Source of the DNA: Pigmentiphaga litoralis
Lineage (GTDB): Bacteria > Pseudomonadota > Gammaproteobacteria > Burkholderiales > Burkholderiaceae_B
DNA length: 64,000 nucleotides
NCBI RefSeq assembly: GCF_013408655.1
Contig: NZ_JACCBP010000001.1
Location: 3,100,001 to 3,164,000 of the forward strand
Direction of reading: 5' to 3'
Shown here: positions 9,284 through 18,174 of the stretch, piece after piece
Position numbering within the stretch: the stretch's first letter is position 1
How the letters are laid out: every line of letters begins with the position of its first letter
Notes under the pieces: model-generated
Database searches by the model: none
What the model was told of the DNA's origin: nothing
What the model saw: the letters and a program-made list of their open reading frames with translations, nothing else
Made by a program: the position numbers and the translations under genes

Positions 9284-10063
9284 CTATTCTACCGCCGCTG
9301 AGGGGTCTCGCGTTGTTGCACTGCGGGACGCGCCGCCCGCCGGTGCCAGCAGTTGCGCGGTCAGGTGGGCGGCCAGTCGGTCGCCCGCGGTGACCAGGTC
9401 CACGTGGATGCCGCAGGCGGCCAGGTCCACCGTACGCAGGCCCGCGTAGCCGCAGGGGTTGATGCCGTCAAAGGGCGACAGGTCCATCGCCACGTTCAGG
9501 GCCAGGCCATGATAGGTACAGTGCTTATGGACCTTGATGCCCAGGGCGGCGATTTTCGCAAGCTCCACGGGGTAAACGGCGGCCGCCGCGCCGAGGGGAT
9601 GCTCCCTACCTGCACGTTGCTCGCCATGCACCTTGTCGCCAGGGTCTCGAGGCAATCCCGCCGCCGGCCGTGGCCACGGCACATAGACCCCCGGCGCGCC
9701 GTCTTTGCGCTGCGCGTCATTCACGCCAAATTCGGCCAGGGTATCGATCAGCGCCTGTTCCACGCGCGACACGTATTCCTTCACGAAATAGCCCACGCGC
9801 CGCAAGTCCAGCAGCACATAGGCCACCACCTGCCCGGGCCCGTGATAGGTCACCTGGCCGCCCCGATCGCTTTGTACGACCGGAATGTGGCTGGGCGCCA
9901 GCAGGTGTTCGGGCTTGCCGGCCAGGCCTTGCGTGTAGACAGGGGAATGCTCGACCAGCCACATTTCGTCGGGCGTGTCGGGAGTACGCGCCGCCGTGAA
10001 GGCGCGCATGGCTTCCCAGGTGGTCTGGTAGTCAGACGGGCGCGGCAGCCAGCGGATCAGCAT
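9284..10063 (-). CDS. lipB: octanoyl-[ACP]:protein N-octanoyltransferase
   Basis: A 259-residue enzyme that moves octanoate from acyl carrier protein to lipoyl domains before LipA acts. It shows the family signature [20 protein letters not shown], the catalytic Lys170 in AKIAALG and the acyl-accepting Cys204 in INPCGYAGL. It is longer than the usual ~215-230 residues. About 35 residues (133-167, rich in Gly/Pro/Ala) sit between GVYVPWP and AKIAALG, at the lip of the active site. ATG 10063 begins [12 protein letters not shown], as in homologues. Confidence 0.95.
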   Translation of the reverse strand: MLIRWLPRPSDYQTTWEAMRAFTAARTPDTPDEMWLVEHSPVYTQGLAGKPEHLLAPSHIPVVQSDRGGQVTYHGPGQVVAYVLLDLRRVGYFVKEYVSRVEQALIDTLAEFGVNDAQRKDGAPGVYVPWPRPAAGLPRDPGDKVHGEQRAGREHPLGAAAAVYPVELAKIAALGIKVHKHCTYHGLALNVAMDLSPFDGINPCGYAGLRTVDLAACGIHVDLVTAGDRLAAHLTAQLLAPAGGASRSATTRDPSAAVE

Positions 10064-10094
10064 GGCGGCACCGGCGGCCGCCCCACCGCAGCCA

Positions 10095-10379
10095 TCACAG
10101 GACGATCTTGACCATCGGGTGGCCGCTCAGCTCTTGATAGAGCGCATCGAGCTGTTCGCGCGACGTGGCGCGCACGGTAAAGGTCAGGCCCAGGTAATTG
10201 CCGCCCTTGCTGGGCCGCATTTCCACCGTTGCCGGGTCGAATACCGGGTCGTAGCGCAGCACGAGTTCGGTCAGCGTGGCCGCGAATTCGGGGTGGTGCT
10301 GACCCATCACCTTGATGGGAAAGTCCGACGGATACTCGATCAACGAGGTCCGTTCGTCAGGGGATTCGATTTTTTCCAT
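10095..10379 (-). CDS. ybeD: DUF493/YbeD-family protein
   Basis: A 94-residue protein of the UPF0250/YbeD family, a small ferredoxin-like alpha/beta fold usually encoded next to lipB. It contains the typical [12 protein letters not shown] and [28 protein letters not shown]. Its molecular role is unsettled; the fold resembles ACT-like regulatory domains. I choose ATG 10379 (MEKIESPDE). A GTG at 10385 overlaps the aminotransferase stop and is also possible. It lies between the aminotransferase and lipB and is surely co-transcribed with both. Confidence 0.92.
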   Translation of the reverse strand: MEKIESPDERTSLIEYPSDFPIKVMGQHHPEFAATLTELVLRYDPVFDPATVEMRPSKGGNYLGLTFTVRATSREQLDALYQELSGHPMVKIVL

Positions 10380-10381
10380 GA

Positions 10382-11248
10382 TCACAACGCCGCAATGGCC
10401 TCGTCGTATTCCTTGCGCAGCCGCGCGTAGACCGGTCCGGGTTTCCCGGCGCCGACCGGTTGGCCGTTGTAGGACACGATAGGCAGGATTTCCTTGGTGG
10501 CCGACGACAACATCAATTCGTCGGCCGCTTGCACTTCGGCTTCGGTAACTGGGCGGATCTCGATGGGCAGGCCGCGCGCGGCGGCCAGGCCTTCGATGAA
10601 TCCGTAACGGATGCCTTCAAGAATCAAGTGGTTCTTGAGCGGCGCGATGATCGCACCGTCTTTGACCACCCAGATATTGCTCGACGACCCTTCCGACAGG
10701 AACCCGTCGCGGAACATCACGACTTCCTGCGCCTGATGATCCACAGCGTACTGCTTGGCCAGCACATTGCCCAGCAGCGACGTGGACTTGATCTCGCAAT
10801 GCAGCCAGCGTTCGTCGGGCATGCTGACGACGCTGACGCCGTGGTCGCGTTGCCGCGCGTCGGGCCGCGTGAACGGCGACGTCATGCCGAACACGGTGGG
10901 CGTCACGTCATTGGTCGGGAAGGCGTGATCGCGCTTGGCCACCCCGCGCGTCACCTGCAGGTAGACGAATTGATCGTCGGCGGGCGAACTGTCGATCAGT
11001 TGCCGAACCAGGTCTTCCCACTCCACCAGCGTATGCGGATTGCGGATGCGCAGCGCGCCCAGGCTGCGTTCCAGGCGAGCCAGGTGATGGCTCATGCGGA
11101 ACGGCTTGCGGTGGTAGACCGGCACGACTTCATAGATGCCGTCGCCAAAAATGAAGCCCCGGTCGAGCACCGAGATCTTGGCTTCCGACAGCGGCGACCA
11201 CGCGCCATTCAGATAGACCAGTGGGTCGCCCGTGATCCCGTCGATCAT
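10382..11248 (-). CDS. class IV aminotransferase, D-amino acid transaminase-like
   Basis: A 288-residue PLP enzyme of fold type IV (branched-chain or D-amino acid transaminase, aminodeoxychorismate lyase group). It starts MIDGITGDPLVYLNGAWSPL and holds LDRGFIFGDGIYEVVPVYH near residue 30, the PLP lysine in SLLGNVLAKQYAVD, and the SEGSSSNIWVV phosphate-binding segment. ATG 11248 is preceded by AAGGAA; the frame is open to 11305, but that would run into dacC. Neighbouring dacC suits a role in D-alanine or D-glutamate exchange, but a branched-chain role cannot be excluded. Confidence 0.85.
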   Translation of the reverse strand: MIDGITGDPLVYLNGAWSPLSEAKISVLDRGFIFGDGIYEVVPVYHRKPFRMSHHLARLERSLGALRIRNPHTLVEWEDLVRQLIDSSPADDQFVYLQVTRGVAKRDHAFPTNDVTPTVFGMTSPFTRPDARQRDHGVSVVSMPDERWLHCEIKSTSLLGNVLAKQYAVDHQAQEVVMFRDGFLSEGSSSNIWVVKDGAIIAPLKNHLILEGIRYGFIEGLAAARGLPIEIRPVTEAEVQAADELMLSSATKEILPIVSYNGQPVGAGKPGPVYARLRKEYDEAIAAL

Positions 11249-11264
11249 CCCGTTTCCTTGAAGA

Positions 11265-12554
11265 TTATTTGAACCAGAGACGCATGGCGTCGAACGCGCG
11301 GCCAAAGATGCCGGCCAGTTCGACCGGCTCCAGCACCACCAGCGGCACTTCGCGCACCGGCTTGTCGTTCAGCGTGAGCTTGAGCGTACCGACTTGCTGG
11401 CCCGGGAGCAACGGGGCCACCAGCGGATCGGTGCGTTCGATGCCCGACTTGATGTTGCCGGCCTGGCCACGCGGCACCGTCACCCAGATCGGCTGCGGCG
11501 AACCCAGCTTGGCGGTCTTGGCGCTGCCCTTCCACACAGGCGGTTCGGCAACGGCCTGGTTGGCCGCGTACACACGCACGGTGTCGAAGTTCTGGAAGCT
11601 CCAGTTCATCAGCTTCAGGCTTTCCTGCGAACGTGAGTGCTCGCTGGAAGCACCCACCATCACGGTCAGGATGCGGCGATCGCCGCGCATGGCCGACGCG
11701 ATCAGGCAGTAGCCGGCGGCATCGGTGTGACCCGTCTTCATGCCATCGACCGACGGATCCAGGAACAGCAGGCGGTTGCGGTTCGGCTGCGAAATCTTGT
11801 TGTACGTGAACTGGCGTTCCTTGTAGTACGTCGAGTAGTACGCAGGGTGATCCTGGATCAGGCGCTTGGCCAGCAGCGCCAGGTCGCGCGCGGTGGTCAC
11901 GTGCGTCGGATCGGGCAGGCCCGTCGAATTCACGAAGTGCGTGTTGTTCAAGCCCAGGCGCAGCGCTTCCTGGTTCATGAGCGTGGCAAAGGCTTCTTCG
12001 GTGCCCGACACGGCTTCGGCCAGGGCCACCGTGGCATCGTTGCCCGACTGGATGATCATGCCGCGGATCAGTTCGTCGACCGTGACCGGCTTGCGCGGTT
12101 CGATGAACATGCGCGAGCCGCCGGTGCGCCAGGCTTTTTGCGACACGTTGATCGTCTGGTCCAGCGTCAGGCGTTTTTCCTTGAGCGCGTTGAAGACCAG
12201 GTAGGCGGACATCACCTTGGTCAGCGACGCAGGTTCCACTCGTTCGTCGGCACGGTCCTCGGCCAGCACCTGGTCGCTGGTCACGTCGATCGTCACCCAC
12301 GAACGGGCTGCGATGGCCGGCGCCGGAATGGCCGACAGCAGGCCCACCGACGACATCGACGGCGCGCTGGGCTGGGCCGACGACGTGGTGGCGGCCGGCG
12401 CAGCGGCAGGGCCGGCAGCCGTGGCAGGGGCCGTGGGCGTCGGCGCTGCGGCGAATGCGGCAGGCAGTGCGGTGGACGTGACGAGCATGGCCGAAGCCAG
12501 GGCGGTCAGGGCGTATCGACGACCTGTAGCACCCAGAGTGGAACGCAGATTCAT
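11265..12554 (-). CDS. dacC: D-alanyl-D-alanine carboxypeptidase (PBP5/6 family)
   Basis: A 429-residue low-molecular-weight penicillin-binding protein that trims the terminal D-alanine of peptidoglycan pentapeptides in the periplasm. From the chosen ATG 12554 the signal peptide runs to about residue 35 (LPAAFA), followed by an Ala/Pro/Thr-rich linker to about 80. Catalytic motifs are Ser110-Leu-Thr-Lys113, SGN at 170 and KTG at 273, then the PBP5 C-terminal beta domain and a membrane-anchoring tail (GIFGRAFDAMRLWFK). The start lacks a clear ribosome site; Met codons 24 and 54 bases upstream are alternatives. Confidence 0.93.
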   Translation of the reverse strand: MNLRSTLGATGRRYALTALASAMLVTSTALPAAFAAAPTPTAPATAAGPAAAPAATTSSAQPSAPSMSSVGLLSAIPAPAIAARSWVTIDVTSDQVLAEDRADERVEPASLTKVMSAYLVFNALKEKRLTLDQTINVSQKAWRTGGSRMFIEPRKPVTVDELIRGMIIQSGNDATVALAEAVSGTEEAFATLMNQEALRLGLNNTHFVNSTGLPDPTHVTTARDLALLAKRLIQDHPAYYSTYYKERQFTYNKISQPNRNRLLFLDPSVDGMKTGHTDAAGYCLIASAMRGDRRILTVMVGASSEHSRSQESLKLMNWSFQNFDTVRVYAANQAVAEPPVWKGSAKTAKLGSPQPIWVTVPRGQAGNIKSGIERTDPLVAPLLPGQQVGTLKLTLNDKPVREVPLVVLEPVELAGIFGRAFDAMRLWFK

Positions 12555-12658
12555 GGGGGGAGAATTCGAGTCGTGCATGCGGGACTGGGCGCCGGCCGGC
12601 GGTACCACGCCAGGGACGACGGGATCGCTTGACCCGGCATGCGAGATGGAAAAGACCG

Positions 12659-12664
12659 ATTATA
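12659..12664 (-). promoter_or_regulatory. perfect -10 hexamer upstream of dacC
   Basis: The minus strand reads TATAAT exactly, about 105 bases before the dacC ATG, in otherwise GC-rich DNA. No good -35 lies 16-18 bases upstream. A CCCCGG-CCAG-CCGGGG hairpin (12669-12684) occupies that space and may act on read-through from the upstream hydrolase gene. Confidence 0.45.
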
Positions 12665-12734
12665 GGCACCCCGGCCAGCCGGGGCCCGGCGCGGGTCCGG
12701 CCGGGGAATGCAACGGATTGCTACTGTTGCCAAA

Positions 12735-13388
12735 TCAGGGGCGTGTCAGGTGCGCCAGCACCAGGCGTTTGACGATGGTCAGGTTGCCGTGGAAGAAATG
12801 GCCCGCGCCCGGGATGACGGTCACGGGCAATGACTGCGGCCGCGCCCAGTCCATGACCGACGACAGCGACACCGTGTCGTCCTGCTCGCCATGGATCACC
12901 AGGGTGTCTTCCGGCACGGTGGCCACCTGGAAGCGGCTGGCCGCGGTGCCTAGCAGCATCAGCGACGACACAGGCAGGCCGCGCGGGCTGTCAGGGCCGC
13001 ACGCCGCAAACACCTGGCTTGCCACGGCGCTGCCGAATGAAAAGCCGGACAGCACGAAACGCCCCGTGGCCAGCGCCGGATACCGTTCGCGAAACTGGTC
13101 CACCAGGTCGGCCATGTCCAGGGCTTCACCGATGCCGTTGTCGAACACGCCTTCGGATTTGCCTATGCCGCGGAAATTGGGCCGCACCGTCACATAGCCT
13201 TCCTGCACGCAGGCGCGCGATAGCGTCGTCACCACCTTGTTGTCGCGGGTGCCGCCAAACAGCGGGTGGGGGTGCAGCACCAGCGCCCAGCCGATCGCGC
13301 CGTCGATGCCGCCCTCGGGAATGTCCAGCGCGCAGTCGATAAGGCCGGCCTGGCCGGTAAAGGTGATGGTCTCGGTAGAAGCTGCCAT
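12735..13388 (-). CDS. alpha/beta hydrolase (dienelactone hydrolase-like)
   Basis: A 217-residue single-domain alpha/beta hydrolase. It has the oxyanion segment LHPHPLFGGTRDNKVV, the nucleophile elbow GFSFGS at about residue 117, an acid residue in VIHGEQDDTV and the catalytic His in PGAGHFFHG. This matches the widespread family of about 210-residue cytoplasmic hydrolases with unknown substrate (the HPHP.GG motif is typical). It sits downstream of the ferredoxin and VanZ genes on the same strand, probably as their last operon member. Confidence 0.85.
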   Translation of the reverse strand: MAASTETITFTGQAGLIDCALDIPEGGIDGAIGWALVLHPHPLFGGTRDNKVVTTLSRACVQEGYVTVRPNFRGIGKSEGVFDNGIGEALDMADLVDQFRERYPALATGRFVLSGFSFGSAVASQVFAACGPDSPRGLPVSSLMLLGTAASRFQVATVPEDTLVIHGEQDDTVSLSSVMDWARPQSLPVTVIPGAGHFFHGNLTIVKRLVLAHLTRP

Positions 13389-13419
13389 GCGTATCCGGAA
13401 AACGTGATTGAAAGGGGTG

Positions 13420-13737
13420 TTAGATCATCAGCCGTTCGACCGGCTGACCCTTGACGAAGTGCGAATCGATGATTTCGTCGATGTCGCTTTTGTCGATGTA
13501 CGTATACCAGATGCCTTCGGGGTAGACGACCAGCACCGGCGCTTCTTCGCAGCGGTCCAGACAGCCCGCCTTGTTGATACGGACTTCACCCTTGCCCGAC
13601 AGGCCGAGCGACTTGATGCGTTTCTTGGCGTATTCCTGCATGGCTTGCGCATCGCGGCGGGCGCAGCTCGGGCGCGAGGCTTTTTCCTCGCGCTCGTTCA
13701 GACAGAAAAACACATGATGTTTGTAGTAGGAACTCAT
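13420..13737 (-). CDS. thioredoxin-like [2Fe-2S] ferredoxin
   Basis: A 105-residue protein of the thioredoxin-like 2Fe-2S ferredoxin family. Four candidate cluster cysteines appear in order: FFCLNERE, PSCARRDA, KAGCLDRCEEAPVLVVYPEG. ATG 13737 is preceded by AAGGA; the frame is open further up to 13770 but that would overlap the VanZ gene end. It follows the VanZ gene by 13 bases. The partner enzyme is not evident from the sequence. Confidence 0.9.
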   Translation of the reverse strand: MSSYYKHHVFFCLNEREEKASRPSCARRDAQAMQEYAKKRIKSLGLSGKGEVRINKAGCLDRCEEAPVLVVYPEGIWYTYIDKSDIDEIIDSHFVKGQPVERLMI

Positions 13738-13750
13738 GGACAGGCGTCCT

Positions 13751-14881
13751 TCAAGGAGGGGGAGCGGCAACGATGGGGGCCCGACGCGGACGCGTCAGCC
13801 AGACCAGCGCCGCAACGGGCCAGATCACCGACAGGCCAAGCGTGAGCGATTCCAGATGCAGCCATCCGGCGCGGAACACGGTCGACATGCCGAAGTACTG
13901 GTCGGCCGGAAACAGGTTGACGATCGCAAGTTGCATGACCAGCGCGGCAATCCCCAGGCCACGCTGGACGCCGTTCGGCACATACGACAACAGTACCGCG
14001 AAAGCCACGCCGACGCAGCCGCCCACCACCGCGCCTTCGGTCAGCCAGATGGCCGGATCGAGTCCCGGAATGGCCAGCGGCTGCAGCAGCACCTTGATGG
14101 TCAGCGCCAGCACCACCAGGGCCACCGGCAGCACGCCGCGCGCGGCCACGGGCTTGGCGCTGTGCAGCAGCAGCATGGCGGCGCCCACGGTGGCGACCGC
14201 GGTGCAGATCTGTTCGGCCCACACGCGGTGCACGGGTTCGGGCGCCCAGAACTCGGCCACCAGCTCGGCCGGGAAAGCGGCCCAGTCCCCCAGCAGCAAC
14301 CAGAATTCGCCGGTCCCAAACAGCATGGGCTGGCGCGGCACCTGCACAATCACCCACAGCGCGGCCAGGATCAGGGCCGGGCCGGCGTCGGGCAGGAACC
14401 AGCGCAGGCGCCATTTGAGCAGCGCGCTGCGGCCGATCAGCCGGCGGGCGGTGGCCACGCCCACCAGTGCGCCCAGGAAGGCGCCGGCGGCGTTGGCCGC
14501 CAGGTCGACATTGGACGAGATGCGATCGGGCAGGAAGGTCTGCAGCGCTTCCAGGCCGCCAGACACGCCGCCGCACAGCAGCACGGCCAGCAGCACCGCC
14601 AGCGCTCCCCGGCAGTGGGGGTAGACGGCCCAGACAAAGAGAGCGCCCGCCGGGAAGTAGGCAGCCACGTTGGCGGCGATTTCGGAGCCGACCCAGTACC
14701 TTGGCCACGGCGCCTTCAGATAGGCGAACGCGGGCACCCCGACGTCCATCCAGTCGGTGAAGGGATACAGGCTGGCGTAGGCGACCAGCAGCAGCACGAT
14801 CAACAGCGCCAGCCGGGCCAGCGGCGCGGCGTGGCCGAGTGCCGGAGGAGCCGGCTCGGCCGCGGGGCCAACGATGCTCAT
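13751..14881 (-). CDS. VanZ-family membrane protein
   Basis: A 376-residue polytopic inner-membrane protein with about ten hydrophobic helices. The first half carries the VanZ-like core: YASLYPFTDW, ANVAAYFPAGALFVW and the helix-end GGLEALQTFLPDRISSNVDL, where the E...Q..LP.R..s..D motif is typical. Some VanZ proteins confer teicoplanin resistance, but most long proteobacterial members have no known function. The second half is membrane-spanning and less conserved. It heads a leftward transcript with the ferredoxin and hydrolase. Confidence 0.85.
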   Translation of the reverse strand: MSIVGPAAEPAPPALGHAAPLARLALLIVLLLVAYASLYPFTDWMDVGVPAFAYLKAPWPRYWVGSEIAANVAAYFPAGALFVWAVYPHCRGALAVLLAVLLCGGVSGGLEALQTFLPDRISSNVDLAANAAGAFLGALVGVATARRLIGRSALLKWRLRWFLPDAGPALILAALWVIVQVPRQPMLFGTGEFWLLLGDWAAFPAELVAEFWAPEPVHRVWAEQICTAVATVGAAMLLLHSAKPVAARGVLPVALVVLALTIKVLLQPLAIPGLDPAIWLTEGAVVGGCVGVAFAVLLSYVPNGVQRGLGIAALVMQLAIVNLFPADQYFGMSTVFRAGWLHLESLTLGLSVIWPVAALVWLTRPRRAPIVAAPPP

Positions 14882-15012
14882 GAAAGATAAATGACATGCA
14901 TTTGCGACATGCCCCCAAGTTTACGTGGAGTCGGCGTGTCGTTCTTGCCCAACCGGGGCTACCCGGGGGAAAAACCGGGTCCTGCCCGGCGTTGCGGCCT
15001 ACAATCCCGCCC

Positions 15013-15870
15013 ATGTTCGCGTCTTCCGCCTCTGGCCGGGACCCTGCGTCCCCCGCCCCGAACCCCTTCGCCGACCGCGTCGCCCGGCTGCTGCCCGACT
15101 GGCACGACGTCAGCTGGGTGACTGAAACCGCGTCGACCAACGCCGATCTGCAACGCGCCACGCGCGCCGCCCTGGCCGACTGGCGCGGTCCGCTGCTTCG
15201 CGGCGCCGACCTGCAGACCGCCGGCCGCGGCCGGGCTGGCCGCCCCTGGCGCACCCAGGCAGGCGACGCCCTGCTGTTTTCCTGCGGCCTGCAGACCCGG
15301 CTGCCGCCTGCGCAATTGCCGCCGCTGTCGGTGGTGGCGGGCGTGGCGGCGTGCGAGGCGCTGAACCGCTTCCTGCCCGCCGCCGCCCAGCCCGTCACGG
15401 TCAAGTGGCCCAATGATCTGCAGTGGGGCAGCGCCAAGCTGGCCGGCATCCTGCCAGAAACCGTCAGCCTGCCGGCCGGACTGCGCACGGCGCAGCACCA
15501 GATCGGCCTGGTGCTGGGCATTGGCGTGAACCTGCGCGGCGGCGCGGCGCTATCCACCCATCTGGGCCGGGCGGTGGCGGATTGGTCGATGACTGGCGGC
15601 CGCGCCGATCCGGCCGACCTGGTGGCGGCCATTGCCGAGGCCTGGCGCACCGCGATCGATGTCTATGCGGCCGAGGGCTTTGCGCCGTTCGTGGCCCGAT
15701 TTGCCCGGCACGATGCGCTGGCCGGCCACACCGTGCGGGTGCTGGATGGGGATCGGGTGCTGTTCGAAGGCATTGCCAGCGGGGTCGACGCGACCGGCCG
15801 TCTGCAGGTCTCGACCACGGAAGGCTTGCGGGCAGTGACGGTGGGCGATGTGTCGGTGCGCAGCGCATGA
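15013..15870 (+). CDS. birA: biotin--[acetyl-CoA-carboxylase] ligase, monofunctional
   Basis: A 285-residue biotin protein ligase that attaches biotin to the carboxylase BCCP subunit. It has TETASTNADL, the biotinyl-AMP loop GRGRAGRPW, the substrate lysine in VKWPNDL, and the small C-terminal SH3-like domain. The N-terminal DNA-binding domain of bifunctional BirA is absent, so it should not repress biotin genes. The chosen ATG is 15013; a TACAAT (15000-15005) just ahead could be a -10, implying a very short leader. The stop overlaps the next start as ATGA. Confidence 0.94.
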   Translation: MFASSASGRDPASPAPNPFADRVARLLPDWHDVSWVTETASTNADLQRATRAALADWRGPLLRGADLQTAGRGRAGRPWRTQAGDALLFSCGLQTRLPPAQLPPLSVVAGVAACEALNRFLPAAAQPVTVKWPNDLQWGSAKLAGILPETVSLPAGLRTAQHQIGLVLGIGVNLRGGAALSTHLGRAVADWSMTGGRADPADLVAAIAEAWRTAIDVYAAEGFAPFVARFARHDALAGHTVRVLDGDRVLFEGIASGVDATGRLQVSTTEGLRAVTVGDVSVRSA

Positions 15871-16724
15871 CGACCTTGCTGATCGATGCGGGCAATACCC
15901 GCGTCAAGTTCGGGCTGCGGCGCGATCGCGATTACTCGGCCCTGCCCGCGCCCCGTGAAACGATGCAGATGGCGTTCGGCTATGACGAGGCCGAGGCCAT
16001 CGCGGTCTGGCTGGATGGGATGATGGTTGCGGAAGCTGCCCCCGGCATCCCTGGCGTGCTGGGCACCAACGTTGCCGGCGCCGCCGTGCAGCGCATGCTG
16101 GACGATCTGCTGGCCGCGCGCGGCGCGGTGATCCAGTGGCAGACCGCCACGGCATCGCGGCTCGGCCTGGTCAACGGATATCGCGAACCGACGCGCCTGG
16201 GACCGGACCGGTGGCTGGGCATGGTCGGCATCTGGGCCTGTGCGCAGCGCGCCGCCTTCCTGACGACCTCCCCCCTGCCCACCGAACACCTGCTGGCCCA
16301 CTTTGGCACGGCCACCACGCTCGACACCATCGACGCGACCGGCCATTTCGTGGGGGGCATGATCCTGCCAGGCCGCGAGATGATGCGGCGATCCCTGGCG
16401 ACCGGCACCGCCAACCTGCCCGCGGCGGAAGGCCATATCCAGCCCTTCCCCGGCGACACGCACGACGCCATTGCGTCCGGCGTGGCCGCGGCACAGGCCG
16501 GCGCGGTGGCGCGGCAGTGGCTGGCCGTGCGTGACCGGTACGGCCGGCCGCCGCTGCTGCACGTCAGTGGCGGGGCGTGGCTATCAATTGCGACGGAAGT
16601 ACAACACTTGCTGGGCGCCATTGGATCGACGCAGATCATCCGTGTGGTCGATAATCCGGTGTTGGACGGTCTGGCCTGCGTGGCCGAGGCCGACGCGCAT
16701 TCCCTGTCTTCCCACCGTTCGTGA
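15867..16724 (+). CDS. coaX: type III pantothenate kinase
   Basis: A 285-residue ASKHA-fold kinase for the first step of coenzyme A synthesis, known in Bordetella as Baf (Bvg accessory factor). Motifs are LLIDAGNTRVKFG (phosphate 1), the pantothenate region RLGPDRWLGMVG, FGTATTLDTID (phosphate 2) and LLHVSGGAW near the C-terminus. ATG 15867 overlaps the birA stop by four bases, indicating translational coupling. A longer upstream frame exists but lies inside birA and is spurious. Confidence 0.95.
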   Translation: MTTLLIDAGNTRVKFGLRRDRDYSALPAPRETMQMAFGYDEAEAIAVWLDGMMVAEAAPGIPGVLGTNVAGAAVQRMLDDLLAARGAVIQWQTATASRLGLVNGYREPTRLGPDRWLGMVGIWACAQRAAFLTTSPLPTEHLLAHFGTATTLDTIDATGHFVGGMILPGREMMRRSLATGTANLPAAEGHIQPFPGDTHDAIASGVAAAQAGAVARQWLAVRDRYGRPPLLHVSGGAWLSIATEVQHLLGAIGSTQIIRVVDNPVLDGLACVAEADAHSLSSHRS

Positions 16725-16736
16725 AATCTGCCCGCC

Positions 16737-17552
16737 ATGCGTAGTGTGTTCGTCGTGTTGCTCCTCGCCAACCTGGCCCTGTTCGGTATCGGCCACGGCT
16801 GGTTTGGCCAGGCCAAATCGCAACGCGGGCGCGAGCCGGCGCGGCTGAACCAGCAGATCCGCGAAGAAGCGATCGAAGTGCCCCGCATGCCGGGCGTGAA
16901 TGAAACGGGGCCGCGGTCGTCGGAATCGGCAACGCCGGCCGCACCGACAACCGCAAGCTCGGCAACCGCTGCACCCGCGGGCGGAACCGCCGCGGCCGCG
17001 GGTTCGGGCGCCGCCGCCGTGCTGGTGCCCGCCATCGGCCCACAGGCCGCGAGCACGCCGGCCACGCCCACTCCCGCCACCCCGGCAGCCAACGCCGCCC
17101 TGGCCTGCCTCGAATGGGGCAGCTTCACCGACGCCGAACTCCCTGCCGCGCAGCGCTGGGCCGAAGAACGCCTGACGGGCGCCAGAGCAGAAATCCGCCG
17201 CATTGGCGACCGCCCCAACTGGATGGTGATCGTGCCAGCCTTTGCCGATGCCGATGCCGCCCAGGCAGCCGCGATCCAGCTCAACCGGCGCGGCGTGAAG
17301 GACCTGTTCGTGATCCAGGAAGCCGGTCCGTACCAGAATGCGATTTCGCTGGGCGTCTTCCGCAATGAAGACAGCGCGCATCGTCAGGTCGACATGTTGC
17401 AAGGCCAGGGCGTGCGCAACGCCAAGGTCGTGACGCGGCCCGGCGGCATCATCCGTTCATGGTTGGTCGTGCGCAATGCCACCGCCGATCAGCAGCAGGC
17501 GCTGCAGGCCGCCCGCGCCACGTTCACGCGGCAGAACGTCGGAAGCTGCTGA
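16737..17552 (+). CDS. SPOR-domain membrane-anchored protein
   Basis: A 271-residue protein with one N-terminal helix (SVFVVLLLANLALFGIGHGW), a low-complexity Ala/Thr/Pro linker at about residues 60-120, and a C-terminal SPOR-like repeat region (WMVIVPAFADADAAQAAAIQ...AKVVTRPGG). SPOR domains bind denuded septal glycan strands, so a periplasmic role at the division site is likely. It follows coaX by 12 bases, an order kept in Bordetella. A lone Cys107 precedes the domain. Confidence 0.8.
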   Translation: MRSVFVVLLLANLALFGIGHGWFGQAKSQRGREPARLNQQIREEAIEVPRMPGVNETGPRSSESATPAAPTTASSATAAPAGGTAAAAGSGAAAVLVPAIGPQAASTPATPTPATPAANAALACLEWGSFTDAELPAAQRWAEERLTGARAEIRRIGDRPNWMVIVPAFADADAAQAAAIQLNRRGVKDLFVIQEAGPYQNAISLGVFRNEDSAHRQVDMLQGQGVRNAKVVTRPGGIIRSWLVVRNATADQQQALQAARATFTRQNVGSC

Positions 17553-17558
17553 CAGCGG

Positions 17559-18074
17559 TCATTCGCCCCGGATCTTCTTGACCAGCCGCGTCGTCGACCG
17601 GTCATGTTCGAAGTCGATCGCAACGGCATCCCCGCCCCAACTGCGCACCAGATGCGTCTCGGGCAGCTTTTCCATGTCGTAGTCACCCCCCTTCACGATC
17701 AGGTCCGGCCGCAGCAGCGCGATCAGCGCTTCGGGCGTGTCTTCGTCGAACCACGTCACGGCATCCACACACGCCAGCGCGGCCAGCAAGGCGGCGCGAT
17801 CGGCTTCGGTATTCAGCGGGCGGTCAGGTCCCTTGCCCAGCCGGCGCGCCGACGCATCGGTGTTGATCGCAACAATCAGTGCACTGCCTAACTGCGCGGC
17901 GGCGTCCAGATAGGTCACGTGACCGCGATGCAGAATGTCGAACACGCCGTTGGTGAACACCAGCGGGCGCGGCCAGCGCTGCTGCGCGATGGCATCGGCG
18001 CAGGCCTGGGGGGTCAGGATCTTGGATTCATAACGGGCCGGCACGGGCAAAGTCCCTGAAACAAAAGCGTACAT
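17559..18074 (-). CDS. rfaE2: D-glycero-beta-D-manno-heptose 1-phosphate adenylyltransferase
   Basis: A 171-residue nucleotidyltransferase of the cytidylyltransferase-like fold, equal to the C-terminal half of HldE. It activates heptose-1-phosphate to ADP-heptose for the LPS inner core. It shows [18 protein letters not shown] with HxGH at 49-52, the [12 protein letters not shown] loop and the DLIVKGGDY region. The separate kinase half is not in the window, as expected for species with split HldE. ATG 18074 overlaps the first bases of the forward MFS frame, but the MFS start is further in. Confidence 0.93.
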   Translation of the reverse strand: MYAFVSGTLPVPARYESKILTPQACADAIAQQRWPRPLVFTNGVFDILHRGHVTYLDAAAQLGSALIVAINTDASARRLGKGPDRPLNTEADRAALLAALACVDAVTWFDEDTPEALIALLRPDLIVKGGDYDMEKLPETHLVRSWGGDAVAIDFEHDRSTTRLVKKIRGE

Positions 18075-18092
18075 GGCGAAAGGAAGCCGCCA

Positions 18093-18120
18093 TTGTAGTG
18101 CCGCCCCCGGCGGGTACTAT
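18093..18120 (+). promoter_or_regulatory. sigma-70 promoter for the MFS gene
   Basis: TTGTAG (18093-18098), 16-base spacer, TACTAT (18115-18120). This places the transcript start near 18127 and supports the MFS start at 18175 rather than at 18073. Confidence 0.6.
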
Positions 18121-18174
18121 GGCGCTGCATCCCTCCTTGTGCCCCCTCCCCTGCCCCCACGCGCGTCCCCGTCC

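Noticed and set aside
13734..15650. A 638-codon minus-strand frame across VanZ and birA
   Set aside because: It has no recognisable domain and conflicts with the VanZ, ferredoxin and birA frames, all of which show family motifs.
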